From Argonema galeatum A003/A1 (GTDB lineage Bacteria > Cyanobacteriota > Cyanobacteriia > Cyanobacteriales > Aerosakkonemataceae): DNA of 64,000 bases. The translations under genes were made by a program, and so were the position numbers. The notes below the pieces were generated by a model. That model was not told the origin of the DNA. It made no database searches and saw only the letters and a program-made list of their open reading frames with translations. The stretch spans positions 69,555 to 133,554 of the forward strand of contig NZ_JAIQZM010000013.1 in assembly GCF_023333595.1 (NCBI RefSeq). Reading direction: 5' to 3'. This document shows, in pieces, positions 8,411 to 16,252 of this stretch; the stretch's first letter is position 1; every line of letters begins with the position of its first letter.

Positions 8411-9910
8411 TCAGTGACTGGCGGAATTTGACTGAAATATCTCTGCCAGATTTAGAGCGTTGAGTTGAGCTTGTGCTTTCTGGAGAGACTCATACCATTC
8501 TTTTTGGGGGTCGCTATCGGCAACAATGCCAGCACCGACTTGTCCGAAAACAATTGCCCCAGATGTAGAATCGCTCATATTAGTATATAGCAAAGTGCGA
8601 ATCATAATATTTAAGTCGAGGTTTCCCCGCCAATCTAGATAACCGCAGGAACCATAAAATAAGTTGCGTTTTACGGGTTCGAGTTCTTCAATAATTTCCA
8701 TGCAGCGAACTTTCGGACAACCAGTAATCGTCCCTCCGGGAAATACGGCTCGAATCAAGTCTACAGGATCATAGTTTGGGTTTAGCGTACCAACGATGTT
8801 GCTGACAAGGTGCATGACGTGGCTGTAGCGTTCAATAGTGAGCAGTTCATCAACTTTTACAGACCCCCACTCGCACACTCTGCCGATGTCATTGCGCTCT
8901 AGGTCAACTAACATGATGTGTTCGGCTATTTCTTTGATGTTTGAGATTAATTCTTCGGCTAACTGCTCATCAGCCGTAGAGGTAGCGCCACGCGATCGCG
9001 TTCCTGCGATCGGTCGAGTCTCAACTTGCCTTCCTGATAATTGAACTAACCTTTCTGGGGAACAGCTAATGATTGCCCCCCAAGGAGTCTGCCAATAACT
9101 GGCGAAGGGGGAAGGATTAATCTGCTGCAAAGCTCGATAAATTGACCAGCTATCAAAAGGGGTATACGCTTCAAACCGCAAGGACAAATTAGCTTGAAAA
9201 ATATCGCCTGCTTGAATATATTTCTGAGCTTGTCGTACCGCCGCTTCATAATCCTCCTGAGACATTTGGAAAATGGGAGTGATGGGATTAGTTTTGCAGG
9301 CTGACGGTGAATTTTGAACTCCTGTCTCTCTATCTGCTCGATTTAGCTGACGTTGCATAGAATCGAGTTGCGCGGAGTCAGTGGTGGCTAACCACAAAAT
9401 TTGTTGTTGACAATCCAGAACTGCAAAGGATTCTGGTTCGTACCAGTAAGCAGTTGGGAAAGGAAGTGGATCGGCTTTGAGTTGGGGAAGTTGCTCAATC
9501 TCCCACGCCAAGTCATATCCCAGCCATCCTAGCCAACCGCCTGTAAAGGGAAGTTCAGCAGGAAGTATTGACTCCGCTTTCATATTCGCGTCTTCATCTT
9601 GATGATGAGAGTTGAGGAGGCGACGCAGAAAGGGAAGAATGTCTCCTACAGGGGGTGTCCATAGCTGCGGTTGACTCTCAATATAGCGAGGAGAACCCGC
9701 ACAGATAGAATATCGAGCCAGATGGGTGCTGTTTGGTGTAACTGGACTTTCTAGGAGGGTAGCAATCCGCTGACAGGAATGACTTTGCAGTGTTTCGAGA
9801 TTGTCGCTGGTTTTATTTCTGGGATGAAGAAATAGCGCCTCGAAGACTTGCGATCCACTACGATTAGCAAGAGGGAGCTTTCGCCAATGCCAAGGTTGTG
9901 TCGGTTTCAT
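8411..9910 (-). CDS. Chorismate-binding enzyme: anthranilate synthase component I or aminodeoxychorismate synthase component I
   Basis: A 499-residue protein of the TrpE/PabB family, which aminates chorismate for tryptophan or folate synthesis with a glutaminase partner. The ATG at 9908-9910 is preferred over an upstream frame extension that overlaps the divergent helicase gene. The catalytic domain is complete: EDYEAAVRQAQKYIQAGDIF, SPERLV, PIAGTRSRG, ERNDIGRV, GGTITGCPK and YGSCGYLDWRGN. PIAGT (Ala, not the Lys of typical PabB PIKGT) and an LLES at residues 52-55 (the tryptophan-contact element of TrpE) favour a TrpE-like role. No glutaminase gene is adjacent, so PabB activity cannot be excluded. 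Confidence 0.88.
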   Translation of the reverse strand: MKPTQPWHWRKLPLANRSGSQVFEALFLHPRNKTSDNLETLQSHSCQRIATLLESPVTPNSTHLARYSICAGSPRYIESQPQLWTPPVGDILPFLRRLLNSHHQDEDANMKAESILPAELPFTGGWLGWLGYDLAWEIEQLPQLKADPLPFPTAYWYEPESFAVLDCQQQILWLATTDSAQLDSMQRQLNRADRETGVQNSPSACKTNPITPIFQMSQEDYEAAVRQAQKYIQAGDIFQANLSLRFEAYTPFDSWSIYRALQQINPSPFASYWQTPWGAIISCSPERLVQLSGRQVETRPIAGTRSRGATSTADEQLAEELISNIKEIAEHIMLVDLERNDIGRVCEWGSVKVDELLTIERYSHVMHLVSNIVGTLNPNYDPVDLIRAVFPGGTITGCPKVRCMEIIEELEPVKRNLFYGSCGYLDWRGNLDLNIMIRTLLYTNMSDSTSGAIVFGQVGAGIVADSDPQKEWYESLQKAQAQLNALNLAEIFQSNSASH

Positions 9911-10074
9911 GCTTGATAGCGCTTCAAAGATTAGGATTTTTTTTAAGTTGACTACCAATTTAAAGCGGGACACACCGTAGAAAAGAACTTGTCTCCCTTG
10001 TCTCCCTATCAAACTGTACCGCCTTAAGTTGCTAGCCTTAAAATTATCGGGGTGAACGAGAATTTGAAGAAGTA

Positions 10075-11745
10075 ATGGTTCGTACTCCCACATTATCTTT
10101 TGACAGGGGCACTCTGATTTTGCATCCGCCGCCAAGGGGAAAAATCTGGGTGGAATTCGCTACTTGGGACGATCGCGTGGAGAAATTTCGCATCCCCGCT
10201 ATCCACTATCGCCCTCTGGTGGAAGCGTTGCAAGCTGAAGGAACTAACTTTATTGATGAGGCGAAGGCATTTGCGCCGCTGGAATTGATCCCTAGTGTGG
10301 AAATGGAACCCTACCTGCACCAGAGTGAGGCGTTGATGGCTTGGAAGTTGGCGGGAAGGAGGGGGGTGGTGGTGCTTCCGACTGCGGCTGGTAAGACTTA
10401 TTTGGCTCAACTGGCGATGCAGGGAACGCCTCGCAGTACGCTGATTGTGGTGCCAACGTTGGATTTGATGCACCAGTGGTATGCTCAATTGGTGGCGGCT
10501 TTTCCCGATGTAGAGGTGGGGTTGCTGGGTGGCGGTTCGCGGGATAGGACGCCGATTCTTGTTGCTACTTACGATAGTGCGGCGATTCATGCTGAGGCTT
10601 TGGGAAATGGCTATGCGCTGTTAATTTTTGATGAGTGTCACCATTTGCCAACGGAATTTTATCGGGTAATTGCAGAATATGCGATCGCACCTTATCGTCT
10701 GGGATTATCTGCAACGCCGGACCGATCGGATGGCAAGCATACCGATCTCAATCATCTCATCGGCCCGGTAGTTTATCGCAAAACGGCTGAGGAATTGGCT
10801 GGTTTAGCGCTAGCGCAGCATGAGATTATTCCCATTAAAGTGAAGTTATCGCAACTGGAGCGCGATCGCTACACCGAACTTATCAAAATTCGCAATGATT
10901 TCTTGAAATCAGAAAAGATTAGTTTAGGCAGTTTGGAAGGTTGGCAGCGATTTGTGCAAATGAGTGCTAGATCTCCAGGCGGACGCCGTGCTATGCTATC
11001 TCACCGGGAAGCTAGGGAAATTGCTTTAGGTACTGATGGCAAGTTGCGGGTTCTCGGTAATTTGATTGCCGAACATTATCCCGAACGCACTCTTATATTT
11101 ACAGCCGACAATGCTACCGTTTACCGGATTTCCCAGGAGTTTTTAATCCCGGCAATTACTCATCAAACTCCAGTAAAAGAACGCCACGAAATCTTAACGC
11201 GCTTTCGGGAAGGGGAATACAAAAGTCTGGTAGCTTCTCATGTTTTAAATGAAGGTGTTGATGTTCCGGCTGCCAGTATTGCGATTATCTTATCCGGTAC
11301 TGGTTCCCAGCGCGAGTTTATTCAGCGACTGGGGCGGATTTTGCGTAAGGGGAATGATGAGAATAAACGCGCTGTACTTTATGAGGTGGTGACTGAAAAT
11401 ACGAGTGAGGAGGGTACTTCTGAACGTCGGCGGGGAGTGGAGAAGAAAAACGAACCGATAAGAGTTACAGGCGAGACGCCTGTACCACAAGAAATAGGAA
11501 AGGATAATAAGAAGAAGAAGAAGAAAGGGAATTTAAAGGTTGTGCCGTCTAAACCAATTTATGAGGTAAATCACCAGAGTGGTTATTTAGCTGCTGAGTC
11601 GCCGGAATCATGGGGTGAAAATCCTCCAGAGAAATATTCAATGCAAGATCCAAAATCCAACATCCAAAATCCAAATGTTACCAAGCGAGTTGCTGAGTCA
11701 CCGGCAAAATGGGGAGACGATAATTCCGAAGCGCCTGAAGATTGA
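10075..11745 (+). CDS. XPB-type superfamily 2 DNA helicase
   Basis: A 556-residue helicase resembling archaeal/bacterial XPB. An N-terminal damage-recognition-like region (1-75) precedes Walker A PTAAGKT (102-108), the DEAH-class box DECHH (186-190), LSATPDR and, in the second RecA domain, GVDVPAASIAIILSGTGS and QRLGRILRKG. It unwinds or remodels DNA using ATP. It overlaps by 71 bases the downstream DUF790 gene, the family of the XPB partner nuclease Bax1, which strongly supports a repair complex. The tail beyond about residue 450 is low complexity (six consecutive Lys) and contains sequence derived from dispersed repeats (see 11467-11493), so the last 100 residues are probably disordered. 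Confidence 0.9.
   Translation: MVRTPTLSFDRGTLILHPPPRGKIWVEFATWDDRVEKFRIPAIHYRPLVEALQAEGTNFIDEAKAFAPLELIPSVEMEPYLHQSEALMAWKLAGRRGVVVLPTAAGKTYLAQLAMQGTPRSTLIVVPTLDLMHQWYAQLVAAFPDVEVGLLGGGSRDRTPILVATYDSAAIHAEALGNGYALLIFDECHHLPTEFYRVIAEYAIAPYRLGLSATPDRSDGKHTDLNHLIGPVVYRKTAEELAGLALAQHEIIPIKVKLSQLERDRYTELIKIRNDFLKSEKISLGSLEGWQRFVQMSARSPGGRRAMLSHREAREIALGTDGKLRVLGNLIAEHYPERTLIFTADNATVYRISQEFLIPAITHQTPVKERHEILTRFREGEYKSLVASHVLNEGVDVPAASIAIILSGTGSQREFIQRLGRILRKGNDENKRAVLYEVVTENTSEEGTSERRRGVEKKNEPIRVTGETPVPQEIGKDNKKKKKKGNLKVVPSKPIYEVNHQSGYLAAESPESWGENPPEKYSMQDPKSNIQNPNVTKRVAESPAKWGDDNSEAPED
11467..11493. repeat. GACGCC-type palindromic repeat inside the helicase gene
   Basis: ACAGGCGAGACGCCTGTACC followed by ACAAGAA, a hairpin repeat whose relatives lie at 29448-29472 (also inside a gene) and 59504-59532 (intergenic). 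Here it is translated in frame as TGETPVPQE within the disordered helicase tail. A second repeat-like stretch, CCAAAATCCAACATCCAAAA, follows at about 11650-11670 in the same tail. Confidence 0.8.
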
Positions 11746-12889
11746 CGATCGCAATTTGGAATTAGCGATCGATTTGATTACTTGTTTTGAGGAAGCTGTC
11801 GGTAAAACTCAAGGAGAATTAGATAATCAGTTGTCAGAATTTGAAGGCGATAGTCCTGATTATCGCCTAATTAGAGGATTAGTTCATCTGCTCAAAAGTA
11901 GTTTTTGTACTTTTGAGGTTGTTAGTCCTTTGGAACCCCAGGAATTACGCGATCGCGTGTTTGTTTTAGCGGCCCGATCTATTCCTAGTTTGCCCGCAAC
12001 TGCTAAAACATTGAGCGGCTTAGCTGACAAGCTCAGTGAAGAACTAAATCGAGAAGTTCTGCCAGAACAAATTCGGACTGGTTTGTATGCCGATTTACAA
12101 GAAAATCGTATTTTAACTCAGTTTGATGCTCCCATCGCCGAAAATTTATTGCATCGTTACAATCTATCTCAAGTGCAGGGAGTTTTTTATCGCGCCAGTC
12201 AGATGACTCTGAATGCTCATCGCAATGTTCCGGGTGAATATAAGTTATTATTTCGCTATTTAAAACTATTTCAATTAATGACATACATTGAGGGTGATGC
12301 CGACCACGGTTTTACAATTACTATTGATGGGCCGACAAGTTTGTTTAAGCCTAGCACGAGATATGGGTTAGCGATCGCTAAAATGCTCCCAGCTTTGCTG
12401 CACGTTACCAAATGGAGTCTCAGCGCCACTTTGCAAACTCGCGATTTCTATACTGGTGCATCAAAAACTGGCAGATTCACTCTTAATTCCGATTGCGGTT
12501 TGGTGTCTCATTATCCACCGGGGAAGCCTTATGATAGTATGTTGGAAGCATCTTTTGCTAACCGCTGGGATTCCTTAAAAACAGATTGGGTTTTAGAGCG
12601 AGAAGTTGACCTTATTCCTATTCCCGGTAGCGTAATGATTCCTGATTTTCGCCTGGTACATCCCGATGGAAGAACCTACTTATTAGAAATAGTTGGTTAT
12701 TGGCGTCCTGAATATCTGCAAAAGAAATTCGCCCAAGCGCGAAAGGCTGAATGCGATAATTTAATTTTGGCTGTTTCGGAAAGATTGAATTTGGAGAAAG
12801 CTGGGGTAAAGGTGAGCGATACACCAGCGAAAATTATCTGGTTTAAGGATAAGTTATTGCCCAAGACAGTCTTAGATGTGATAGAATAG
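11675..12889 (+). CDS. DUF790 (Bax1-type) nuclease, partner of XPB helicase
   Basis: A 404-residue protein. The start at 11675 gives MLPSELLSHRQNGETIIPKR, the expected DUF790 beginning; an in-frame ATG 60 bases earlier lies in repeat sequence and is rejected. The C-terminal part carries a PD-(D/E)xK-like nuclease core (PDFRLVHPDG, then YLLEIVGYWRPEYL). In archaea the DUF790 protein Bax1 binds XPB and cuts DNA at the unwound bubble edge; the adjacent helicase makes the same role likely. The 71-base overlap with the helicase tail suggests coupled translation. Cytosolic, probably in DNA repair. Confidence 0.88.
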   Translation: MLPSELLSHRQNGETIIPKRLKIDDRNLELAIDLITCFEEAVGKTQGELDNQLSEFEGDSPDYRLIRGLVHLLKSSFCTFEVVSPLEPQELRDRVFVLAARSIPSLPATAKTLSGLADKLSEELNREVLPEQIRTGLYADLQENRILTQFDAPIAENLLHRYNLSQVQGVFYRASQMTLNAHRNVPGEYKLLFRYLKLFQLMTYIEGDADHGFTITIDGPTSLFKPSTRYGLAIAKMLPALLHVTKWSLSATLQTRDFYTGASKTGRFTLNSDCGLVSHYPPGKPYDSMLEASFANRWDSLKTDWVLEREVDLIPIPGSVMIPDFRLVHPDGRTYLLEIVGYWRPEYLQKKFAQARKAECDNLILAVSERLNLEKAGVKVSDTPAKIIWFKDKLLPKTVLDVIE

Positions 12890-12956
12890 ATAAACTCGTG
12901 TTAAAATCAAATAAAATAATTGAAAAATCAAATAATATTCAATGGTGGAGGTAGCA

Positions 12957-13517
12957 ATGTCTGTCCAATTACTGAGACGAAAATTTACAGTAGAGCAATA
13001 TCACCAAATGGTTGATGCTGGTATCCTTACGGAGGATGACAGAGTAGAATTGATTCGAGGAGAAATTGTTGAGATGACATCAATTGGTAGAAGACACGCA
13101 GCTGGTGTAAATAGATTGGTCAGATTATTTACCCAACTTCTTGGAGATAACATAATACTTTCTCCCCAAAATCCTGTTGAATTAGATGAAGGATCTGAAC
13201 CTCAGCCAGATGTAGCCTTGTTGCAACCCCGTCCAGATTTTTATGAGTCAGGACATCCTCAAATACAGGATATTATTTTGTTAATAGAAGTGGCAGATAC
13301 GACAGTTGAATCTGATCGAAATGTCAAAATTCCGCTTTATGCTGAAAATGGTATTGTGGAAGCTTGGTTAGTGGATATCAACGAGCAATGCGTTGAAGTT
13401 TATCGCTCACCATCGCCAACAGGTTATCAGAATGTGCAGAGGTTTGTGCGCGGTGAAAGTTTATCTATACTAGCTTTTCCCGATATTAATATTACTGTAG
13501 ATGATGTGTTGGGATAA
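12957..13517 (+). CDS. Uma2 family putative endonuclease
   Basis: A 186-residue protein of the Uma2/DUF820 family, a restriction-endonuclease-like fold greatly expanded in cyanobacteria. The start at 12957 is chosen because GGAGG lies 6 bases upstream; an ATG five codons earlier would contain that site. Core motifs are present: VELIRGEIVEM, QPDVALLQPRPD, ILLIEVADTT, NGIVEAWLVD. The conserved acidic residues suggest metal-dependent nuclease chemistry, but the biological role is unestablished. Two further members lie at 31709 and 32333. Confidence 0.9.
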   Translation: MSVQLLRRKFTVEQYHQMVDAGILTEDDRVELIRGEIVEMTSIGRRHAAGVNRLVRLFTQLLGDNIILSPQNPVELDEGSEPQPDVALLQPRPDFYESGHPQIQDIILLIEVADTTVESDRNVKIPLYAENGIVEAWLVDINEQCVEVYRSPSPTGYQNVQRFVRGESLSILAFPDINITVDDVLG

Positions 13518-13895
13518 GGTAATTAAGCCCCAAAACCCGCAAGGGAATCAATTCCCTTGCTAATAGCGAAAGTCCTCTTGCATAGGACTGGAAGAAAATT
13601 TCAGTCCTATGCAAGAGGACTTTCGCTATGAAACGGGGGTTTGAACCCCCGTCGGGTGATTTCCACAGGTGCTTCAAACTGAACCCCGGAAAATATCTAG
13701 TTCTGAAAGTACAGAATTTTCTGTACCTCAGCAAACGGAAAAAGAACGATAATGCTACGCATCGCTTCGCGATCGCACTCCCACCAGAATCACCCATAAG
13801 ACGCGATCGACTAAAATTGAAGATAATACCAAGCCTTCTGAGTCGCCTTACTATGGGGCGGCGTTTTATGCGATCGGGCCATAGGAGTCTAAATC
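13518..13895. other. Repeat-dominated 378-bp spacer
   Basis: Between the Uma2 gene and a small gene. It holds the perfect 28-bp hairpin at 13563-13629, immediately followed by a second hairpin ACGGGGGT/ACCCCCGT at about 13634-13654. Short open frames here (for example 13628-13906) run through these repeats and are judged non-coding. Confidence 0.6.
13563..13629. repeat. Perfect 28-bp inverted repeat
   Basis: The arms 13563-13590 and 13602-13629 are exact reverse complements (core AGTCCTCTTGCATAGGACTG) around an 11-base loop. It ends in ACTTTCGCTAT followed by a GGGTTTGAACCCC hairpin; the same order (GGACTTTCGCTATTAG, then GGGATTTGAATCCC) recurs near 33091-33123, so this is a composite dispersed element. 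It may form a terminator-like transcript structure. Confidence 0.85.
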
Positions 13896-14240
13896 ATGTC
13901 ATTTGACGAACAAAATCTGGAAGCTTTTATTGAATTATTAAACGATAAGCGATCGCGCTTATTCACTCCTCAAGATATCGCTAACTTAACTAAATTAATC
14001 GACTCCTTACCAGACGATATCGAAAAATTGTCGATCGCGATCGCCTCTTGGTATGAAAAACGCCCGAAAATCCTTGATGCTCAACTCGATATCCTCAATA
14101 ATCACTTGAGTTCTGGAAGTAATCTTGATGATGTCAACTCTTCAGAATCCCAACTCAACAAACAAGCTTTACAAAAGGCTATTCAGCAAAGTTCCGCTTC
14201 TGTAACTTCCCAGATATCACCCCCTAAAAAACTTTTGTAG
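13896..14240 (+). CDS. Small hypothetical protein
   Basis: A 114-residue acidic, mostly helical, soluble protein with a clear ribosome-binding site (AGGAG 8 bases before ATG). The first 75 residues look ordered (FIELLNDKRSRLFTPQDIAN, then SLPDDIEKLSIAIASWYEKR); the tail is Ser/Gln-rich. No domain was recognised. It is followed by the 39-bp tandem repeat. Likely a real gene, since the composition and ribosome-binding site are good. Confidence 0.65.
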   Translation: MSFDEQNLEAFIELLNDKRSRLFTPQDIANLTKLIDSLPDDIEKLSIAIASWYEKRPKILDAQLDILNNHLSSGSNLDDVNSSESQLNKQALQKAIQQSSASVTSQISPPKKLL

Positions 14241-14330
14241 GGTGCGTTAACGCAGTGTAACGCACCCTACGGCTACCACTCTAAGCCGGGGAACCCCACC
14301 CCCAACCCCTCCCCGCAACGGGGAGGGGAG

Positions 14331-14447
14331 ACTATTACTCCCCCTCTCTGTTGTGGAGAGGGAGGGGAGACTATTACTCCCCCTCTCTGTTGTGGAGAGG
14401 GAGGGGAGACTATTACTCCCCCTCTCCGTTGCGGAGAGGGGGTTGGG
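14331..14447. repeat. 39-bp tandem repeat, about three units
   Basis: Units start at 14331, 14370 and 14409 (ACTATTACTCCCCCTCTC) and each holds a small hairpin (CCCTCTC...GAGAGGG). The third unit is slightly diverged. It lies between two convergent genes and is flanked by another C-rich/G-rich palindrome (14290-14330). Confidence 0.85.
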
Positions 14448-14497
14448 GGGTGAGGTTTGTCCTGGCGATAGTTAGTAGCCCATCCTACAACTGATTG

Positions 14498-14995
14498 CTA
14501 CTTTCCATCTTTATCGATGTCACCAGGAATAGTGCGTTCAACCTTATCCCAAGCTGCACGAGTGGCGTGTTTAGCCTTTTCCCAATTTAAATTCGATCCG
14601 CCACGCTTCGTTTCGTAGTCACGCTGTAGATGCGGCTCGATCTCATCGTAGGTTTTGCCGGAGTAGAGGCCGTAACCTTCATAGCCAGTGCGATAGGCCG
14701 GTGCATAGTCATCATAACCCAGACCGGGCTCAACGTAAGGCTCAGAGGTGTAGCGTCCGCGCCAGTAATCATCCTCTACTGTGGGATCGATCGATTCGGC
14801 GACACTCTTACCAGCCAAGCCGCCAACCACCGATCCTACTGCAATACCAACAGCCGCGCCTATTGGGCCACCGATCGCACCGCCGATCGCCGCACCCACA
14901 GCACCAGCGCCTGCTGCACCAATCCCCGTCCCTACTGGATGCGCCCCAGGTTCGCCAGAAATCGGGTCGCGGTTTGCATCAGGTTCGTTACTCAT
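14498..14995 (-). CDS. Glycine-zipper hypothetical protein
   Basis: A 165-residue protein. Residues about 22-63 form an extended Gly/Ala/Val stretch with GxxxG periodicity (GIGAAGAGAVGAAIGGAIGG), typical of glycine-zipper segments that insert in or pack on membranes. The C-terminal half is acidic and Tyr-rich (YVEPGLGYDDYAPAYRTGY, DYWRGRY). No signal peptide. The start has AAGGAAAC about 10 bases upstream. A bacterial stress-response or surface-associated role has been suggested for such proteins, but none is established. Downstream lies the tandem repeat; upstream the glycosyltransferase cluster. Confidence 0.75.
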   Translation of the reverse strand: MSNEPDANRDPISGEPGAHPVGTGIGAAGAGAVGAAIGGAIGGPIGAAVGIAVGSVVGGLAGKSVAESIDPTVEDDYWRGRYTSEPYVEPGLGYDDYAPAYRTGYEGYGLYSGKTYDEIEPHLQRDYETKRGGSNLNWEKAKHATRAAWDKVERTIPGDIDKDGK

Positions 14996-15163
14996 AATAC
15001 TTGTTTCCTTTTATCGGTTTCTACTGATATTTTGATAATTTAGTATTAACTGATAAAGCAGTCTTCCCCCCCAGGGAATAATTAAAATGACCCTTGAATG
15101 TAACTTTGGGTATAGATAGAAAGACTAGCAAAAAAAAGCGGCTATATATTGATATAACTCCTG

Positions 15164-16225
15164 TTACATATATCGCTGTAACACCGCAGCGGTAGCCTCT
15201 CCCGTTTTTTCCCAACTGAATAGTTTGGATCTGGCAATCCCCGCTTGACGTAAGTGCGATCGCAATCCCGCATCATTAGCCACAGCTTGCATCGCCTCTG
15301 TTATTTCTCCAACATTATATGGATTAACCATAATACCCGCATCGCCAGCAGCTTCTGGCAAAGAAGAAATATTAGATGTAATTACCGGAGTACCGCAAGC
15401 CATTGCTTCCAAAACCGGCAGTCCAAATCCTTCCCAAAGGCTGGGAAAAACGAGTGCGATCGCCTGATTTATTATTATAGGCAATTCACCATAAGGAACA
15501 TACTCCAAAAATTTCACTCGATCGCTTATATTCAACTGTTCTGAGGCTGCTTTCAAAACAGGTGTGAAGCGTTTGTCAAACGATCCACCTATCCACAATT
15601 CGCAGTCACAGCATTTAGGCAAAGCAGCAAAAGCTTCAATCAGTCGCATCATATTTTTGTATGGATCGTGTCTGCCTATGTACAGAAAATAATTGCGAGT
15701 CGGCAAGTCTAAAAATCGAAAATGATTTGCATCATGTGCTAACAAAACAGCCGTAACTTTCTCTGATGGAATATCGAAAAAATTAGTAACATCCTTCGCC
15801 GTTGATTCTGAATCGCAAATAATATGCTGTGCTTGTGACAACACTAAGGGAAGGAAATATCGATTGTAGCTAGTTAACGGCGAAAATCGCTTGGGAAAAC
15901 GCAGGGGAATCAAGTCGTGAACCGTCACTACATATCGGCAACCCGAATATAAAGGCGCTTCTGGAAGAGGAGAAAATAAAAGATTCGATTTCAGCTTTTG
16001 GTAAATTTTGGGCAGTTGAAACTGCGTCCACAAAAGGCGGGATAAGTGTCCTTTTCTACCTTGTTCTGGTGTTAAATTTTGCGGGATTGGGTAGCAGGTA
16101 AAGTTATCTATCTTTTGGGAAACCAATAAAGTCGGGTTTAGGAATTGAAGGTGAGGAAATAGATTGATTGCGTAAGTACTAATACCCGTTGGTTTAGACA
16201 TCAAAAAAGACAGATTTAGCAACAT
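15164..16225 (-). CDS. Glycosyltransferase family 4 protein
   Basis: A 353-residue GT-B enzyme that transfers a sugar from a nucleotide donor. The ATG at 16223-16225 is preferred to a TTG three codons upstream. Landmarks: N-terminal SFLMSKPTGISTYAINL, VTVHDLIPL, LYIGRHDPYKNMMRLIEAF, and the E-x7-E donor motif in FPSLWEGFGLPVLEAMACG. Probably acts at the cytoplasmic membrane face in polysaccharide assembly. It is the last gene of a minus-strand run with the GT2 and rfb genes; 27 bases separate it from the GT2 gene. Confidence 0.92.
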   Translation of the reverse strand: MLLNLSFLMSKPTGISTYAINLFPHLQFLNPTLLVSQKIDNFTCYPIPQNLTPEQGRKGHLSRLLWTQFQLPKIYQKLKSNLLFSPLPEAPLYSGCRYVVTVHDLIPLRFPKRFSPLTSYNRYFLPLVLSQAQHIICDSESTAKDVTNFFDIPSEKVTAVLLAHDANHFRFLDLPTRNYFLYIGRHDPYKNMMRLIEAFAALPKCCDCELWIGGSFDKRFTPVLKAASEQLNISDRVKFLEYVPYGELPIIINQAIALVFPSLWEGFGLPVLEAMACGTPVITSNISSLPEAAGDAGIMVNPYNVGEITEAMQAVANDAGLRSHLRQAGIARSKLFSWEKTGEATAAVLQRYM

Positions 16226-16252
16226 CGGATTCAACCAGATTGAAGATCGATT

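Noticed and set aside
9911-10135. Extended N-terminus of the chorismate-binding enzyme
   Set aside because: It overlaps the divergent helicase start and shows no similarity to the family; the later ATG fits.
13492-13906. Minus- and plus-strand ORFs spanning the hairpin spacer
   Set aside because: They consist of repeat sequence and overlap the 28-bp hairpin and the preceding gene.
14281-14450. CRISPR array from the regularly spaced repeat
   Set aside because: The units are directly adjacent (39-bp period) with no unique spacers and carry internal hairpins; no cas genes are in the window.
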